Below are positions 26,948 to 37,402 of a DNA stretch of 64,000 nucleotides, piece after piece. This DNA is from Stenotrophomonas sp. YIM B06876. Its GTDB lineage: Bacteria > Pseudomonadota > Gammaproteobacteria > Xanthomonadales > Xanthomonadaceae. The position numbers were made by a program, and so were the translations under genes. Location: NCBI RefSeq assembly GCF_030711595.1, contig NZ_JAUJUJ010000011.1, positions 1 through 64,000 on the forward strand, read 5' to 3'. The notes below the pieces were generated by a model. The model did no database searches and was not told the origin of the DNA. It saw nothing but the letters and a program-made list of their open reading frames with translations. The number at the start of each line of letters is the position of its first letter. The stretch's first letter is position 1.

Positions 26948-28080
26948 GGCGACCGGTCCGCGCCGGTCTTGAAGGGCGAATGTTGTTGCAGGGTGGTGGC
27001 GTAACGTCGGATGTCGGCCACTTCCTGTTCGCACCATGGCGCCAGTGCGCGGCGGAAATCCGGGTGGGCGATCCAGTGGTGGCTGTGCACGAAGGTGGGC
27101 AGGAACCCGCGCGCCAGCTTGTGTTCGCCCTGGGCGCCCGGCTCGAAGCGGGTCAAACCCTCGCGCAGGCAGTATTCGATGCCCTGGTAATAGCAGGTCT
27201 CGAAATGCAGGCCGGGCAGGGCCGCCCCGCCCCAGTAGCGCCCGTACAGGGTGTCGCCGCCGCGCAGGCACAGCGCACCGGCGATCGGCAGGTCGTCCTG
27301 CATGGCCAGGAACAGCACCAGATTGCGCGGCATCGCTGTTGCCAGGTGGCGCAGGAACGGCAACGTCAGCGCCGGGGAATTGCCGTATTCGATGAAGGTC
27401 TGCAGGTAGAAGCGGTGCATCGCCTGCAGGTCCGCGTCGCTGGCCTCATCGCCGTGGACGATGCGGAAGTTGATGCCGCTGCCGGTGACCTTGGCCCGCT
27501 CCTGGCGGATGTTCTTGCGGTGCTTGTGGTCCATCGCAGCGAGGAACGCGTCGAAGCTTTTCCAGCCGGCGTGGTTGTGCCAATGGAACTGCACGTCCGT
27601 GCGCGCCAGCCATTCAACGCCGAAATCGGCAGTCTCCGCGCCGGTGTGGAAATTGATGTGGGCCGATGACAGCCCCTGTTGTGTGGCCTGTTCGATGATC
27701 GCGGCCAGCAGCTGTCCGCGATCGGCCGGGGTACGCGCCAGTAGACGCGGGCCCGTGACCGGCGAGTAGGGCACCGCGCCGAGCCACTTCGGAAAATAGT
27801 CCAGGCCGTGGCGGGCATAGGCGTTGGCCCAGGCGTGATCGAACACGAACTCGCCATGCGAGTTGGTCTTCAGATAACCGGGAGCCGCGGCCACCGGTTC
27901 ACCGTTGCGCATGATCAGCAGATGCCGTGGAGTCCAGCCCCATTCGGTCCGCAGGCAGCCATGCCGCTCCAGCCCGGTCAGGAACGCATGGCTGATGAAA
28001 GGCTGGCTGCCGTCGTGCAGGGAATCCCACGCATGCGACGGCACTTGATCCAGCGAGTCCAGCCAGCGGATGGAGCTCAT
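26944..28080 (-). CDS. GNAT/FemAB-like N-acyltransferase of the COG3146 type
   Basis: The 378-residue protein matches the widespread family often annotated as peptidoglycan biosynthesis protein or GNAT N-acetyltransferase (COG3146). Recognisable segments are SHAFLTGLERHGC, FDHAWANAYARHGLDYFPKW, MDHKHRKNIRQERAKV and LHFETCYYQGIEYCLREG, with the closing region FEPGAQGEHKLARGFLPT. The fold is a double GNAT like that of FemX; the true substrate is not established. It overlaps aat by four bases, and the two are probably one transcript. Confidence 0.82.
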   Translation of the reverse strand: MSSIRWLDSLDQVPSHAWDSLHDGSQPFISHAFLTGLERHGCLRTEWGWTPRHLLIMRNGEPVAAAPGYLKTNSHGEFVFDHAWANAYARHGLDYFPKWLGAVPYSPVTGPRLLARTPADRGQLLAAIIEQATQQGLSSAHINFHTGAETADFGVEWLARTDVQFHWHNHAGWKSFDAFLAAMDHKHRKNIRQERAKVTGSGINFRIVHGDEASDADLQAMHRFYLQTFIEYGNSPALTLPFLRHLATAMPRNLVLFLAMQDDLPIAGALCLRGGDTLYGRYWGGAALPGLHFETCYYQGIEYCLREGLTRFEPGAQGEHKLARGFLPTFVHSHHWIAHPDFRRALAPWCEQEVADIRRYATTLQQHSPFKTGADRSP

Positions 28081-28149
28081 CCGGGCATACCCGATGCGCG
28101 ATGGCAGAAGAATGCGCCCGGAAAGGATCCCTTCATGGCCGCGTCGGCC

Positions 28150-29196
<1,047 letters not shown>

Positions 29197-29402
29197 TCAG
29201 GGCGAATCAAGGCGCATGAATGGAACTGCGCGGGCCGTCGGCTTGCGTGCCCTGCGTTGGCACCGTCTCGTTGCTGTTGTCCGGCGGGTTTTTGACGATC
29301 GTGCGCTCCGTGCAGTGCCTTGGCTGTCGAAAGCGGATGAAACCCGGCGATCTGTCGTTTAATATCAACCACTAACCGTGCATTTTTAAGGTCTGGTCAA
29401 AG

Positions 29403-31766
29403 GTGGCGAAACAGGTCCCGGAACGTGGCAAAACCCCCAACGCCAGCGCCTCGGTGCGCAAGTCGGCTGCGGCGGGAACTGACAACTCCAACCGGCAGCG
29501 TCTGTGGCGCGACCTGGCGCTGATCGCCATCGCGCCCTTGCTGCTGTACCTGCTGGCCAGTCTGGTCACCTATTCGGCCAATGATCCCGGCTGGTCGCAG
29601 ACCGGCAGCGTGGTCGCGCCGGTCAACAACATGGGCGGGCGGGTCGGCGCGTGGCTGGCCGATGTGCTGCTGCAACTGTTCGGCTACGTGGCGTTCCTGT
29701 TGCCGCTGGTGCTGGGTGCGCTCACCTGGCTCGCCCTGTTCGGGCTCAACCGCGATGACCGCGGCGACAATGATCTGGCGCCCGCCTTGCGACTGGTCGG
29801 TATTGTCGGTTTCCTGATCGCGGCTACCGGCTTCCTGCACCTGCGCTTTTTCACGGCCGATGTGGCCAGTGCCGGCGGTATTCTCGGCCGCCTGGTCGGG
29901 CGCTCGTTGACCGTCGGCTTCGGTCCGCTGGGCAGCAACCTGTTCGTGCTGGTGCTGCTGCTGGCGTCGATCACGCTGGCCACCGGGCTGTCCTGGTTCG
30001 CGGTGATGGAACGCATCGGCAAGGGCGTGCTGGCGCTGGGCCCGTTGCTCAACAAGAAGAAGGAACAGGCCAGCGAGTGGCAGCAGACCCGCGCCCTGCG
30101 CGAGGAACGCGAAGAAGTGCGCAAGGTCGATGCCGTGGTGCGCGCCAAACGCGAGCCGGTGAAGATCGAACCGCGCCCGGAGCCGGTGATCGAAAAGAGC
30201 GATCGCGCCAAGCGCGAGACCCAGATCCCGATGTTCCAGGGCGTCAATGGCGATGGCTCGGACGTGCCGCCGCTGGCGCTGCTGGATGATCCCAAGCCGC
30301 AGGCCAAGGGCTATTCGGCAGAGACGCTGGAAACCCTGTCGCGGCAGATCGAATTCAAGCTCAAGGACTTCCGCATCGACGCGGTGGTGGTCGGTGCCTA
30401 TCCGGGCCCGGTGATCACGCGCTTCGAGATCGAGCCGGCACCGGGCGTGAAAGTCAGCCAGATCAGTTCGCTGGACAAGGACATCGCCCGCGGGCTGTCG
30501 GTCAAATCCGTGCGCGTGGTCGACGTGATCCCGGGCAAATCGGTGATCGGTCTGGAAATCCCCAACGTCAGCCGCGAGATGATCTTCCTGTCCGAGCTGC
30601 TGCGCTCGAAGGAATACGACAAGTCGGCCAGCGTGCTGACCCTGGCGCTGGGCAAGGACATCGCCGGCCGCCCGACGGTGGCCGACCTGGCGCGCATGCC
30701 GCACCTGCTGGTGGCCGGTACCACCGGCTCGGGCAAGTCGGTGGCGGTCAATGCGATGGTATTGAGCCTGCTGTACAAGGCCAGCCCGAAAGAACTGCGG
30801 ATGCTGATGATCGACCCGAAGATGCTCGAGCTGAGCGTCTACCAGGGTATCCCGCACCTGCTGGCGCCGGTGGTCACCGACATGAAGGAGGCCGGCAATG
30901 GCCTGCGCTGGTGCGTGGCCGAGATGGAACGCCGCTACAAGCTGATGAGCGCGGTGGGCGTGCGCAACCTGGCCGGCTTCAACAAGAAGGTGAAGGACGC
31001 CATCGACGCCGGCCAGCCGATGATGGACCCGCTGTTCAAGCCGAATGCGGAAATGGGCGAGGCGCCGCGGCCGCTGGAGACGCTGCCGTTCATCGTCATT
31101 TTCATCGACGAATTCGCCGACATGATGATGATCGTCGGCAAGAAGGTCGAAGAACTGATCGCGCGGCTGGCGCAGAAGGCGCGTGCGGCCGGCATCCACC
31201 TGATCCTGGCCACCCAGCGCCCCTCGGTGGACGTGATCACCGGCCTGATCAAGGCCAACATCCCGACCCGGATCGCCTTCCAGGTCAGCTCCAAGATCGA
31301 CTCGCGCACCATCCTCGACCAGTCCGGCGCCGAGGCGTTGCTGGGCAACGGCGACATGCTCTATCTGCCGCCCGGCACCGCGCTGCCTGATCGTGTGCAT
31401 GGCGCGTTCGTCTCGGATGAAGAAGTGCACCGCGTGGTCGAGCACCTGAAGGCCAGCGGCCCGGTCGATTACATCCCCGGCGTGCTGGACGAGGTGCAGA
31501 TGATGGGCGACGGCACCGTCGTCGGCGCCACCGGCCTGCCGGAAAGCAGCAGCGGCGGCGGGGATGAATCCGATCCGCTGTACGACGAGGCGCTGCGGAT
31601 CGTCACCGAAACCCGTCGTGCCTCGATTTCCGGCGTGCAGCGTCGTTTGAAGATCGGCTACAACCGCGCCGCGCGTCTGATCGAGGCGATGGAAGCGGCC
31701 GGGGTGGTCAGCTCGCCCGAGCACAACGGCGACCGCACGGTGCTGGCACCGCCGCCACCGAAGTGA
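29403..31766 (+). CDS. ftsK: FtsK, DNA translocase
   Basis: The 787-residue protein starts with GTG at 29403. Four to five transmembrane segments fill residues 35-210 ([19 protein letters not shown] and others), followed by a short linker of about 100 residues, much shorter than in E. coli. The motor domain has the beta part ([19 protein letters not shown]), Walker [14 protein letters not shown], Walker [15 protein letters not shown], and the C-terminal winged-helix gamma domain ([20 protein letters not shown]) that reads KOPS. FtsK pumps DNA at the septum and activates XerCD at dif, found here only 2.7 kb downstream. Confidence 0.98.
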   Translation: MAKQVPERGKTPNASASVRKSAAAGTDNSNRQRLWRDLALIAIAPLLLYLLASLVTYSANDPGWSQTGSVVAPVNNMGGRVGAWLADVLLQLFGYVAFLLPLVLGALTWLALFGLNRDDRGDNDLAPALRLVGIVGFLIAATGFLHLRFFTADVASAGGILGRLVGRSLTVGFGPLGSNLFVLVLLLASITLATGLSWFAVMERIGKGVLALGPLLNKKKEQASEWQQTRALREEREEVRKVDAVVRAKREPVKIEPRPEPVIEKSDRAKRETQIPMFQGVNGDGSDVPPLALLDDPKPQAKGYSAETLETLSRQIEFKLKDFRIDAVVVGAYPGPVITRFEIEPAPGVKVSQISSLDKDIARGLSVKSVRVVDVIPGKSVIGLEIPNVSREMIFLSELLRSKEYDKSASVLTLALGKDIAGRPTVADLARMPHLLVAGTTGSGKSVAVNAMVLSLLYKASPKELRMLMIDPKMLELSVYQGIPHLLAPVVTDMKEAGNGLRWCVAEMERRYKLMSAVGVRNLAGFNKKVKDAIDAGQPMMDPLFKPNAEMGEAPRPLETLPFIVIFIDEFADMMMIVGKKVEELIARLAQKARAAGIHLILATQRPSVDVITGLIKANIPTRIAFQVSSKIDSRTILDQSGAEALLGNGDMLYLPPGTALPDRVHGAFVSDEEVHRVVEHLKASGPVDYIPGVLDEVQMMGDGTVVGATGLPESSSGGGDESDPLYDEALRIVTETRRASISGVQRRLKIGYNRAARLIEAMEAAGVVSSPEHNGDRTVLAPPPPK

Positions 31767-31954
31767 TGTCCCGCGTGCCGGCCACGCGCGGGCGAGGGAA
31801 GGGCGGTGGTTTGAATCCGCATCCGTTCCCGGCAGCGTGCCGGGCTGCCGGGCTGCCGGGCATGGATTCACCCCCGCTTCCGTCTCCTTGTCACCCATTC
31901 AGTTTTACCCGGGCACACTTGTTGCCAGCCTTCGCTACCGGTTCTGCCAACGCC

Positions 31955-32596
31955 ATGAACGCATTCCTCCGCCATAGCTTCATCGCCGCCACCTTTTTCG
32001 GCATCAGCCTGCTTTCCGGCACTGCCGCAGCCGGTGCACGCGACGACCTGAAAACCTTCACCACGGGCCTCAAAGGCCTCGATGGCCAGTTCTCGCAGCA
32101 GGTGTTCGATTCGCGCGGCAAACTCAAGGAAAGCTCCAGCGGCCGTGTCGCGCTGTCGGCGCCGCGCCTGTTCCGTTGGGAATACGTGCGCCCGCATCCG
32201 CAGTTGATCGTGGCCGATGGCAGCAAGGTCTGGGTGTACGAGCCGGACCTGGAGCAGGCGACCGTGCGGGCACAGGGCGAAGAAGAGCAGAACAGTCCAC
32301 TGACCGCGCTGATCAATCCGGCATTGCTGGACCGCCAGTACGACGTCAGCGAAGAAGCCGTGGCCCGTGATGGCCTGCAGTGGTTGTCGCTGACGCCGAA
32401 GGTGAACACCGAAGCCAGCTTCGATTACGCCGCACTGGGCTTCAACCAGAGCGGGTTGGCGCGGATGGAGGTGGTCGACATCGTCGGCCAGCGCACCGTC
32501 ATCAACTTCACCGGCTGGAAGCGCAATCCGGCGTTTGCCGCGGGCACCTTCCGCTATGCCCCGGGCAAGAATGTCGACGTGGTGGGCGAGCGCTGA
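31955..32596 (+). CDS. lolA: LolA, periplasmic lipoprotein carrier
   Basis: The 213-residue protein from ATG at 31955 begins with a Sec signal peptide (FIAATFFGISLLSGTAAAG). The mature part has the LolA pattern: LKGLDGQFSQQVFDSRGKLK, PRLFRWEYVRPHPQLIVADG, KVWVYEPDLEQATV. LolA ferries lipoproteins from LolCDE to LolB at the outer membrane; FlgH and the lipoproteins at 50482 and 51306 would be clients. The frame is open back to ftsK, but the signal peptide fixes the start. ftsK-lolA-rarA is a conserved order. Confidence 0.95.
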   Translation: MNAFLRHSFIAATFFGISLLSGTAAAGARDDLKTFTTGLKGLDGQFSQQVFDSRGKLKESSSGRVALSAPRLFRWEYVRPHPQLIVADGSKVWVYEPDLEQATVRAQGEEEQNSPLTALINPALLDRQYDVSEEAVARDGLQWLSLTPKVNTEASFDYAALGFNQSGLARMEVVDIVGQRTVINFTGWKRNPAFAAGTFRYAPGKNVDVVGER

Positions 32597-32650
32597 GTAG
32601 GGCAGCGCGCCCGACGCCTGTAGCGCTGGCCGCCGCGATAGAATGCCGGG

Positions 32651-34018
32651 GTGGCCAGATCCAGAACCTCTTCATTTGACACGACGCCCGACCTGTTGAG
32701 CGTGGACCGGGAAAGCATGCGTCCGCTCGCCGAACGCATGCGGCCGCGCACGCTGGACGAGATGGTCGGGCAGAAACGCCTGCTCGCGCCTGATACCGCC
32801 TTGCGCCGCGCCGTGGAATCCGGGCGCGTGCATTCGATGATCCTGTGGGGCCCGCCGGGCTGCGGCAAGACCACGCTGGCGCTGCTGCTTGCACGCTATG
32901 CCGATGCCGAATTCCGCGCCATTTCCGCGGTGCTTTCCGGCTTGCCGGAAGTGCGGCAGGTGTTGGCCGAGGCCGCGCAACGATTTGCCGAAGGCCGGCG
33001 CACGGTGCTGTTCGTCGACGAAGTGCATCGCTTCAACAAGGCGCAGCAGGATGCGTTCCTGCCCCATATCGAACGCGGCACCATCGTCTTTGTCGGTGCC
33101 ACGACTGAAAATCCCTCGTTCGAATTGAACTCGGCCTTGCTCTCGCGTTGCCGCGTGCATGTACTCGAGCCGGTGTCGGCGGCCGATATCGTCGAAGCGC
33201 TGCAACGTGCCCTGGACGATCGCGAGCGTGGATTGGGCGGGGAGGGCATCCGCGTTGACGATGCGTCGTTGCTGGAGATCGCCAGTGCCGCCGACGGCGA
33301 TGTGCGGCGCGGACTGACGCTGCTGGAAATCGCCGCCGAACTGGCCACGGGCGAGGGCGGACAGATCACTTCGCAGACCTTGCAGCAGGTGCTGGCCGAT
33401 CGCACCCGCCGCTTCGACAAGGGCGGCGAACAGTTCTACGACCAGATCTCGGCACTGCACAAGTCGGTGCGCAGCTCCAATCCCGATGCGGCGCTGTACT
33501 GGCTGACGCGCATGCTTGACGGCGGTTGTGATCCGGTTTATCTGGCACGGCGGCTGACGCGCATGGCGATTGAGGACATCGGCCTGGCCGATCCACGTGC
33601 GCAGACGATGGCGCTGGAAGCCTGGGACATCTACGAGCGCCTTGGCAGCCCGGAAGGTGAACTGGCGTTCGCGCAACTGGTGCTGTACCTGGCCAGCACC
33701 GCCAAATCCAACGCCGGCTACGCCGCGTTCAATCTGGCCAAGACAGAGGTGCGTGAAACCGGCACCCAGGAAGTTCCGTTACATCTGCGCAATGCGCCTA
33801 CCCGGTTGATGAAGAACCTCGGTTACGGCAAGGACTACCAGTACGACCATGATGCCGAAGGCGGTATCGCGCTGGATCAGACCGGTTTTCCCGACGCCAT
33901 GGGTGAGCGCATCTACTACCGTCCGGTGGAGCGCGGGCTGGAGATCAAACTCAAGGAAAAGCTGGATCGCCTGCGTAGCGCCCGTGACCAGGCGCGCGCG
34001 ACGCTCCCGCCAAAGTGA
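32651..34018 (+). CDS. rarA: RarA (MgsA), replication-associated recombination ATPase
   Basis: The 455-residue AAA+ protein starts with GTG at 32651. It shows the RarA opening [17 protein letters not shown], Walker [16 protein letters not shown], Walker [14 protein letters not shown] and sensor [20 protein letters not shown], then the tetramerisation part with [20 protein letters not shown]. RarA acts at stalled replication forks together with SSB. It follows lolA by 54 bases and ends 89 bases before crcB. Confidence 0.97.
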   Translation: MARSRTSSFDTTPDLLSVDRESMRPLAERMRPRTLDEMVGQKRLLAPDTALRRAVESGRVHSMILWGPPGCGKTTLALLLARYADAEFRAISAVLSGLPEVRQVLAEAAQRFAEGRRTVLFVDEVHRFNKAQQDAFLPHIERGTIVFVGATTENPSFELNSALLSRCRVHVLEPVSAADIVEALQRALDDRERGLGGEGIRVDDASLLEIASAADGDVRRGLTLLEIAAELATGEGGQITSQTLQQVLADRTRRFDKGGEQFYDQISALHKSVRSSNPDAALYWLTRMLDGGCDPVYLARRLTRMAIEDIGLADPRAQTMALEAWDIYERLGSPEGELAFAQLVLYLASTAKSNAGYAAFNLAKTEVRETGTQEVPLHLRNAPTRLMKNLGYGKDYQYDHDAEGGIALDQTGFPDAMGERIYYRPVERGLEIKLKEKLDRLRSARDQARATLPPK

Positions 34019-34028
34019 ATGTGCCTGC

Positions 34029-34063
34029 GGTTTCGCTGGCGACTTCATACCGCCAGCGAAACC
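34029..34063 (+). repeat. Perfect 13-bp inverted repeat between rarA and crcB
   Basis: GGTTTCGCTGGCG at 34029-34041 is repeated inverted at 34051-34063 around a 9-base loop. No T-run follows. It starts 11 bases after the rarA stop and could end or stabilise the rarA message or control crcB. It does not have the layout of the fluoride riboswitch. Confidence 0.8.
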
Positions 34064-34107
34064 GGTCATTCGCGCCCCGTGGTTTTCAAACAGGTAAAAC
34101 GCAGACG

Positions 34108-34512
34108 ATGAATCCCACGGCAACATTGCTGGAATGGCAGCAACTGGGGTTGGTGATGGCCGGTGGCGCGCTCGGCGCAGGGATCCGGTTCCTCGTCGGC
34201 AACTCGATGTTGCGCGGCTTGGGCGCCGGATTTCCATGGGGAACGCTCAGCGTGAACCTGGTCGGTTCCTTTGTGGCCGGTTTCCTGATGGTCTGGCTGC
34301 AATCACGCGGCAACGCGGGAATCTATCTGCGCGCGTTCTTGATCATCGGATTGGTGGGAGGGCTCACCACGTTCTCCACGTTGATGATGGAGACCCTGAT
34401 ATTCGCCAAGACCGCAAGGGGCGCTCTGGTGCCGACCTATCTGGGCATCACGCTGGCTGCCGGACTGTTGCTGGTGTGGTTGGGGTCCAGGGTGGCTGAA
34501 GTCATCAAGTAA
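34108..34512 (+). CDS. crcB: CrcB/FluC fluoride channel
   Basis: The 134-residue membrane protein has four hydrophobic helices and the FluC signatures [31 protein letters not shown] (the conserved GT..VN..G pattern) and [16 protein letters not shown], which supply the pore Asn, Phe and the TTFST ion-binding turn. Two FluC subunits in antiparallel form a fluoride exporter in the inner membrane. The ATG at 34108 is chosen because residues upstream are not hydrophobic and fall in the hairpin region. The stop codon overlaps the dif site. Confidence 0.95.
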   Translation: MNPTATLLEWQQLGLVMAGGALGAGIRFLVGNSMLRGLGAGFPWGTLSVNLVGSFVAGFLMVWLQSRGNAGIYLRAFLIIGLVGGLTTFSTLMMETLIFAKTARGALVPTYLGITLAAGLLLVWLGSRVAEVIK

Positions 34513-34538
34513 TTTACATAATATACATTATGCGAAAA
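34511..34538 (-). other. dif: dif chromosome dimer resolution site
   Basis: The 28-bp site has 11-base arms around the central hexamer TATACA (TGTATA on the minus strand, identical to E. coli dif). The inner arms CATAA and TTATG are the invariant XerD- and XerC-binding halves; the outer ends (AATTTA, CGAAAA) are close to the known bacterial pattern. XerC and XerD resolve chromosome dimers here under FtsK control. The site marks the replication terminus and overlaps the last two bases of crcB. Confidence 0.92.
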
Positions 34539-34585
34539 AGTGGTACTTCCCTTGGTGTTGCGTGGAAGGCCGCTTTTAGCTCCTT

Positions 34586-34614
34586 TTGACCGCAACAGTA
34601 AGAATGATTAATGG
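34586..34614 (+). promoter_or_regulatory. Possible sigma-70 promoter of the recombinase operon
   Basis: TTGACC, 17 bases, TAATGG lies 37 bases before the first recombinase gene. The -35 box is good, the -10 box weak. The -10 box overlaps the ten-base sequence TGGTACAAAT, which recurs inverted near the right end of the island. Confidence 0.35.
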
Positions 34615-34621
34615 TACAAAT
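34612..34621. repeat. Left copy of a candidate island-end inverted repeat
   Basis: TGGTACAAAT here appears as its exact reverse complement at 49576-49585, roughly 15 kb away, and both lie just outside the island's outermost genes. Ten bases is short enough that chance cannot be excluded. Confidence 0.35.
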
Positions 34622-34650
34622 TAGGTTACTTGGTTTGTTAGGATCTGCCT

Positions 34651-35871
34651 GTGCTCTGCCTGCTTACAGATCCTCTGGTTCCAAGCTCGCTACGCGGTGC
34701 CTTGCTTATTGATGATGTTCAAAGGTTGCCACGCTACTGGGCTGGTGTTTGGGCTTTGATGGCCAACCACGACCTCGCCGCATCCAGCCAGATCAAAAAA
34801 CTTCGGTACATCGAGAATCTGTACGGTCATGCCGACCGCCTGTTTGGCAGCCATGCGCTAGATGACGCGTTGGGCAGTCTGAACGATGCTGTGCTCGCCG
34901 ACATCCTGGAGTCCTGGTTCATATCGATCCGAAATCAACCGTCCGTGGGCCCAGCGGATGAGTCGCGCTGGCGAGCTGGGCATGGATTCGTCGTATCGAT
35001 CGTTACTTGGTTGTCCAAGACAACCCTCTCGACCGACCGCCTCCGACAGATCGAGGCCGGACTACATCGCTTGTCCCATCTGTACGGGCAACTGCACATC
35101 CGTCAAAGCAGGCACACGAACCAGGTCAGATCGCTGCCGGCGAGCGTAGTCCAGGCGTTATACGAAATCCTGGACCCATCATCTGCCAGCAATCCCTTTC
35201 CACGCAGGCATACCCGGTGGCTCGCCTTCGTGGCCTTCCTGTTGATGCTTCACCAAGGCCTTAGACGCGGCGAGTTACTGCTCCTTAGCGCGGACGTGAT
35301 CAAAAATGCCTTTGACGAAAGACAGCAGCGATCCCGTTGCTGGTTGGACGTGCAAGAAAGCCAATATTCCGACGACGATGATGATCCGAGGTACTCCAAG
35401 CCCAGCATCAAGTCGGCGAGTTCGGTCCGTCAACTGCCGGTGAGTGACGCGATCGCTGGGCTGATCCAAACCTACGTCGAAAACTATCGAGGAAAGCCAG
35501 GTCACGCCTTCCTGCTGAACACACAGCAAAACAGACCGTTGTCGACAGAATCAGTGACGAAGATGTTTGCAAAGATATCCGCCTGCCTGCCGCCGTCGAT
35601 CCGCCAAGAATTGAAGGATCGCAGCGGAAAATTGTCCGTCACACCCCATGACCTCCGCCACACGTGCGCCGTGGTGCGGCTGAATCAATTGCTCCAGCAA
35701 GGGGACTCGATGGACGAAGCCCTACAGAAGTTGCGCGCCTTCTTCGGTTGGTCTAGAGAGTCACAGATGCCAGTTCGCTACGCCCGAGCAGTTTTTGAAG
35801 ATCGCCTCTCGTCAGTCTGGAACGATGCGCTAGATGAGAGAGTTGCCGTTCTAAGAGCGATCCCGTCCTAG
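34651..35871 (+). CDS. Tyrosine recombinase 1 of the island trio
   Basis: The 406-residue protein starts with GTG at 34651, after AGGA with suitable spacing. Tyrosine recombinase catalytic residues are visible: Arg in HQGLRRGELLLLSADV (near residue 207), the HxxR box in TPHDLRHTCAVVRL (near 333), Trp in FFGWSRESQMP and the nucleophile candidate Tyr in VRYARAVFEDRL. It is thus probably active. It opens an array of three recombinases and a small protein (34651-40204) and starts 112 bases right of dif. A + strand operon is indicated by the 19-base gap to the next gene. Confidence 0.88.
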   Translation: MLCLLTDPLVPSSLRGALLIDDVQRLPRYWAGVWALMANHDLAASSQIKKLRYIENLYGHADRLFGSHALDDALGSLNDAVLADILESWFISIRNQPSVGPADESRWRAGHGFVVSIVTWLSKTTLSTDRLRQIEAGLHRLSHLYGQLHIRQSRHTNQVRSLPASVVQALYEILDPSSASNPFPRRHTRWLAFVAFLLMLHQGLRRGELLLLSADVIKNAFDERQQRSRCWLDVQESQYSDDDDDPRYSKPSIKSASSVRQLPVSDAIAGLIQTYVENYRGKPGHAFLLNTQQNRPLSTESVTKMFAKISACLPPSIRQELKDRSGKLSVTPHDLRHTCAVVRLNQLLQQGDSMDEALQKLRAFFGWSRESQMPVRYARAVFEDRLSSVWNDALDERVAVLRAIPS

Positions 35872-35890
35872 GCCACGCTTGGAGCGCGAC

Positions 35891-37402
35891 ATGGCTAGAA
35901 GTGAAAGTGTTCAATGGCAGTTGAAAACTGGGGCTTACGAGGTAGTTGCTCAACTGCCGTTGTTGCCTACGGTGATTCGGTACTACGACGATTTCGACGA
36001 TAAGCAACGATCAATTCGAGATCCAGCTACTGCCGAATGTTTTTCGGTCCATATCGATGGCCGCGTTGTGAAAGTTGGTTTTGATCATTTGCCGGAACAA
36101 CTCGCCCTGTTGATAAAACATGTCTTCTTGTACCTCCTGGGTGAAGGACTGGCTCCATCATCGGCAAGCAAGTACACCCTTGGCAGCAAGGTAATCGGTG
36201 AGGCTGGAATCGTCAGTTTGTTGGGGGTGACACCAACAGAAATAAGATCGTTCTGGACTAATTTTTTTGCACGCGACCTTCCGACTGAAGCGTACGCGTG
36301 CGCGAAATCGATCCTGCGACTGCTATGCAAATATCGACTCAATCAATGGGCTGACTCCTACCACGGGGTTATATCCGCCCTCCCCCTCCCCTTCAAAGAC
36401 AAATACGCTGTCGTTCGGTCTGGCGAAGCGTTCATCTCGGTGGACGATGAAGCGGCAGTGGTTCGATTCTTGGATGAAGCGGCGGTCCAGGCCGAAAAAT
36501 CGTTGCTGTCTCTCGAGGGTGTGCAAGACGCGGTGATGTTGCTTTGTGCGTATCAGTTCGCAATGCGACCTATTCAGATTGCAATGCTCACATTTCGTGA
36601 TGTAAACGTTCGTCGAGAAGATGTCGGCATGCTCGCGTCTGTCCACATCACATTCCGGATGGCGAAGCAGCGGAGTTCCAGTGCCGCCAAGCCGCTGCTT
36701 AGGCGCGTGAAACGCGAGTGGACCCCACTCTTCGTCGAGATCGATCGGCACTTTCAGGCCAGTGGCGATGATGCGGGCGCTAGGGTGTTCGGCGCCACAT
36801 CCGCTAATGAAGCAAGTCGCCGCATCAGCTCTCTACTTCGCGATCTTCTCGAGCTCGGCGCGACTGCCGTCAATCTGCGGCACACAGCCGCTCAACGTCT
36901 CGTTGACGCCGGCGCAAGCCAAGAGGAACTGGCCGAGTTCCTTGGGCACTCGGATATAACTACTGCGCTCGTGTACTACGAAACATCGGCCAACCAGGCT
37001 GAGCGGGTGAACAAAGCACTGGGAATCTCCGAGATCTATCAGCGTGTGGCTCGCATTGCCCACGATCGGTTTATCAGTCCAGAAGAGCTGGCGCAATTGA
37101 AGGAGTCTCAGCAGATCGGCGGAGCGCCACATGGTGTTCCGATCGCGGGGATCGGTGGATGCACCTCCGGGCAGGCTGCGTGCCCCTACAATCCGATTTT
37201 GTCCTGCTATGGCTGTAGGAAGTTTATGCCGATTCACGACGTTCAGATGCACTCGAGAGTCCTAGCTGACTTTCGGGATGTGGTACGGTTCTTCCATGAA
37301 TCATCTCGGGGCGACGCGGCTTCGCCAGCCTATCTACAGCTTGAACGGACAATCGCTGAAGTTCAGGCAGTGGTTCTCGAGCTCGAAGGTTCGCCGTCTT
37401 GA
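35891..37402 (+). CDS. Tyrosine recombinase 2 of the island trio, with C-terminal Cys cluster
   Basis: A 503-residue protein; ATG at 35891 is preferred to TTG at 35879 because GGAG lies seven bases before it. Catalytic Arg is in QFAMRPIQIAMLTF; the HxxR box reads AVNLRHTAAQRL, so the first His is replaced by Val while Arg and the next His remain. The later box is EFLGHSDITTALVYYET, with His and Tyr. After the catalytic domain a Cys-rich stretch near residue 420 (GGCTSGQAACPYNP, then SCYGCRKF) looks zinc-binding, as seen in recombinase-trio and Tn554 TnpB-type proteins. Its end overlaps the start of the third recombinase (TTGA). Confidence 0.87.
   Translation: MARSESVQWQLKTGAYEVVAQLPLLPTVIRYYDDFDDKQRSIRDPATAECFSVHIDGRVVKVGFDHLPEQLALLIKHVFLYLLGEGLAPSSASKYTLGSKVIGEAGIVSLLGVTPTEIRSFWTNFFARDLPTEAYACAKSILRLLCKYRLNQWADSYHGVISALPLPFKDKYAVVRSGEAFISVDDEAAVVRFLDEAAVQAEKSLLSLEGVQDAVMLLCAYQFAMRPIQIAMLTFRDVNVRREDVGMLASVHITFRMAKQRSSSAAKPLLRRVKREWTPLFVEIDRHFQASGDDAGARVFGATSANEASRRISSLLRDLLELGATAVNLRHTAAQRLVDAGASQEELAEFLGHSDITTALVYYETSANQAERVNKALGISEIYQRVARIAHDRFISPEELAQLKESQQIGGAPHGVPIAGIGGCTSGQAACPYNPILSCYGCRKFMPIHDVQMHSRVLADFRDVVRFFHESSRGDAASPAYLQLERTIAEVQAVVLELEGSPS

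Noticed and set aside
29397-31898. Very long open frame opposite ftsK
   Set aside because: Antisense shadow caused by the GC-rich third positions of ftsK.
34019-34107. Fluoride riboswitch before crcB
   Set aside because: The leader shows only a simple 13-bp hairpin; the conserved pseudoknot motif of the crcB riboswitch is not visible.
35879-35890. TTG start for the second recombinase
   Set aside because: The ATG at 35891 has GGAG seven bases before it; the TTG has no such site.
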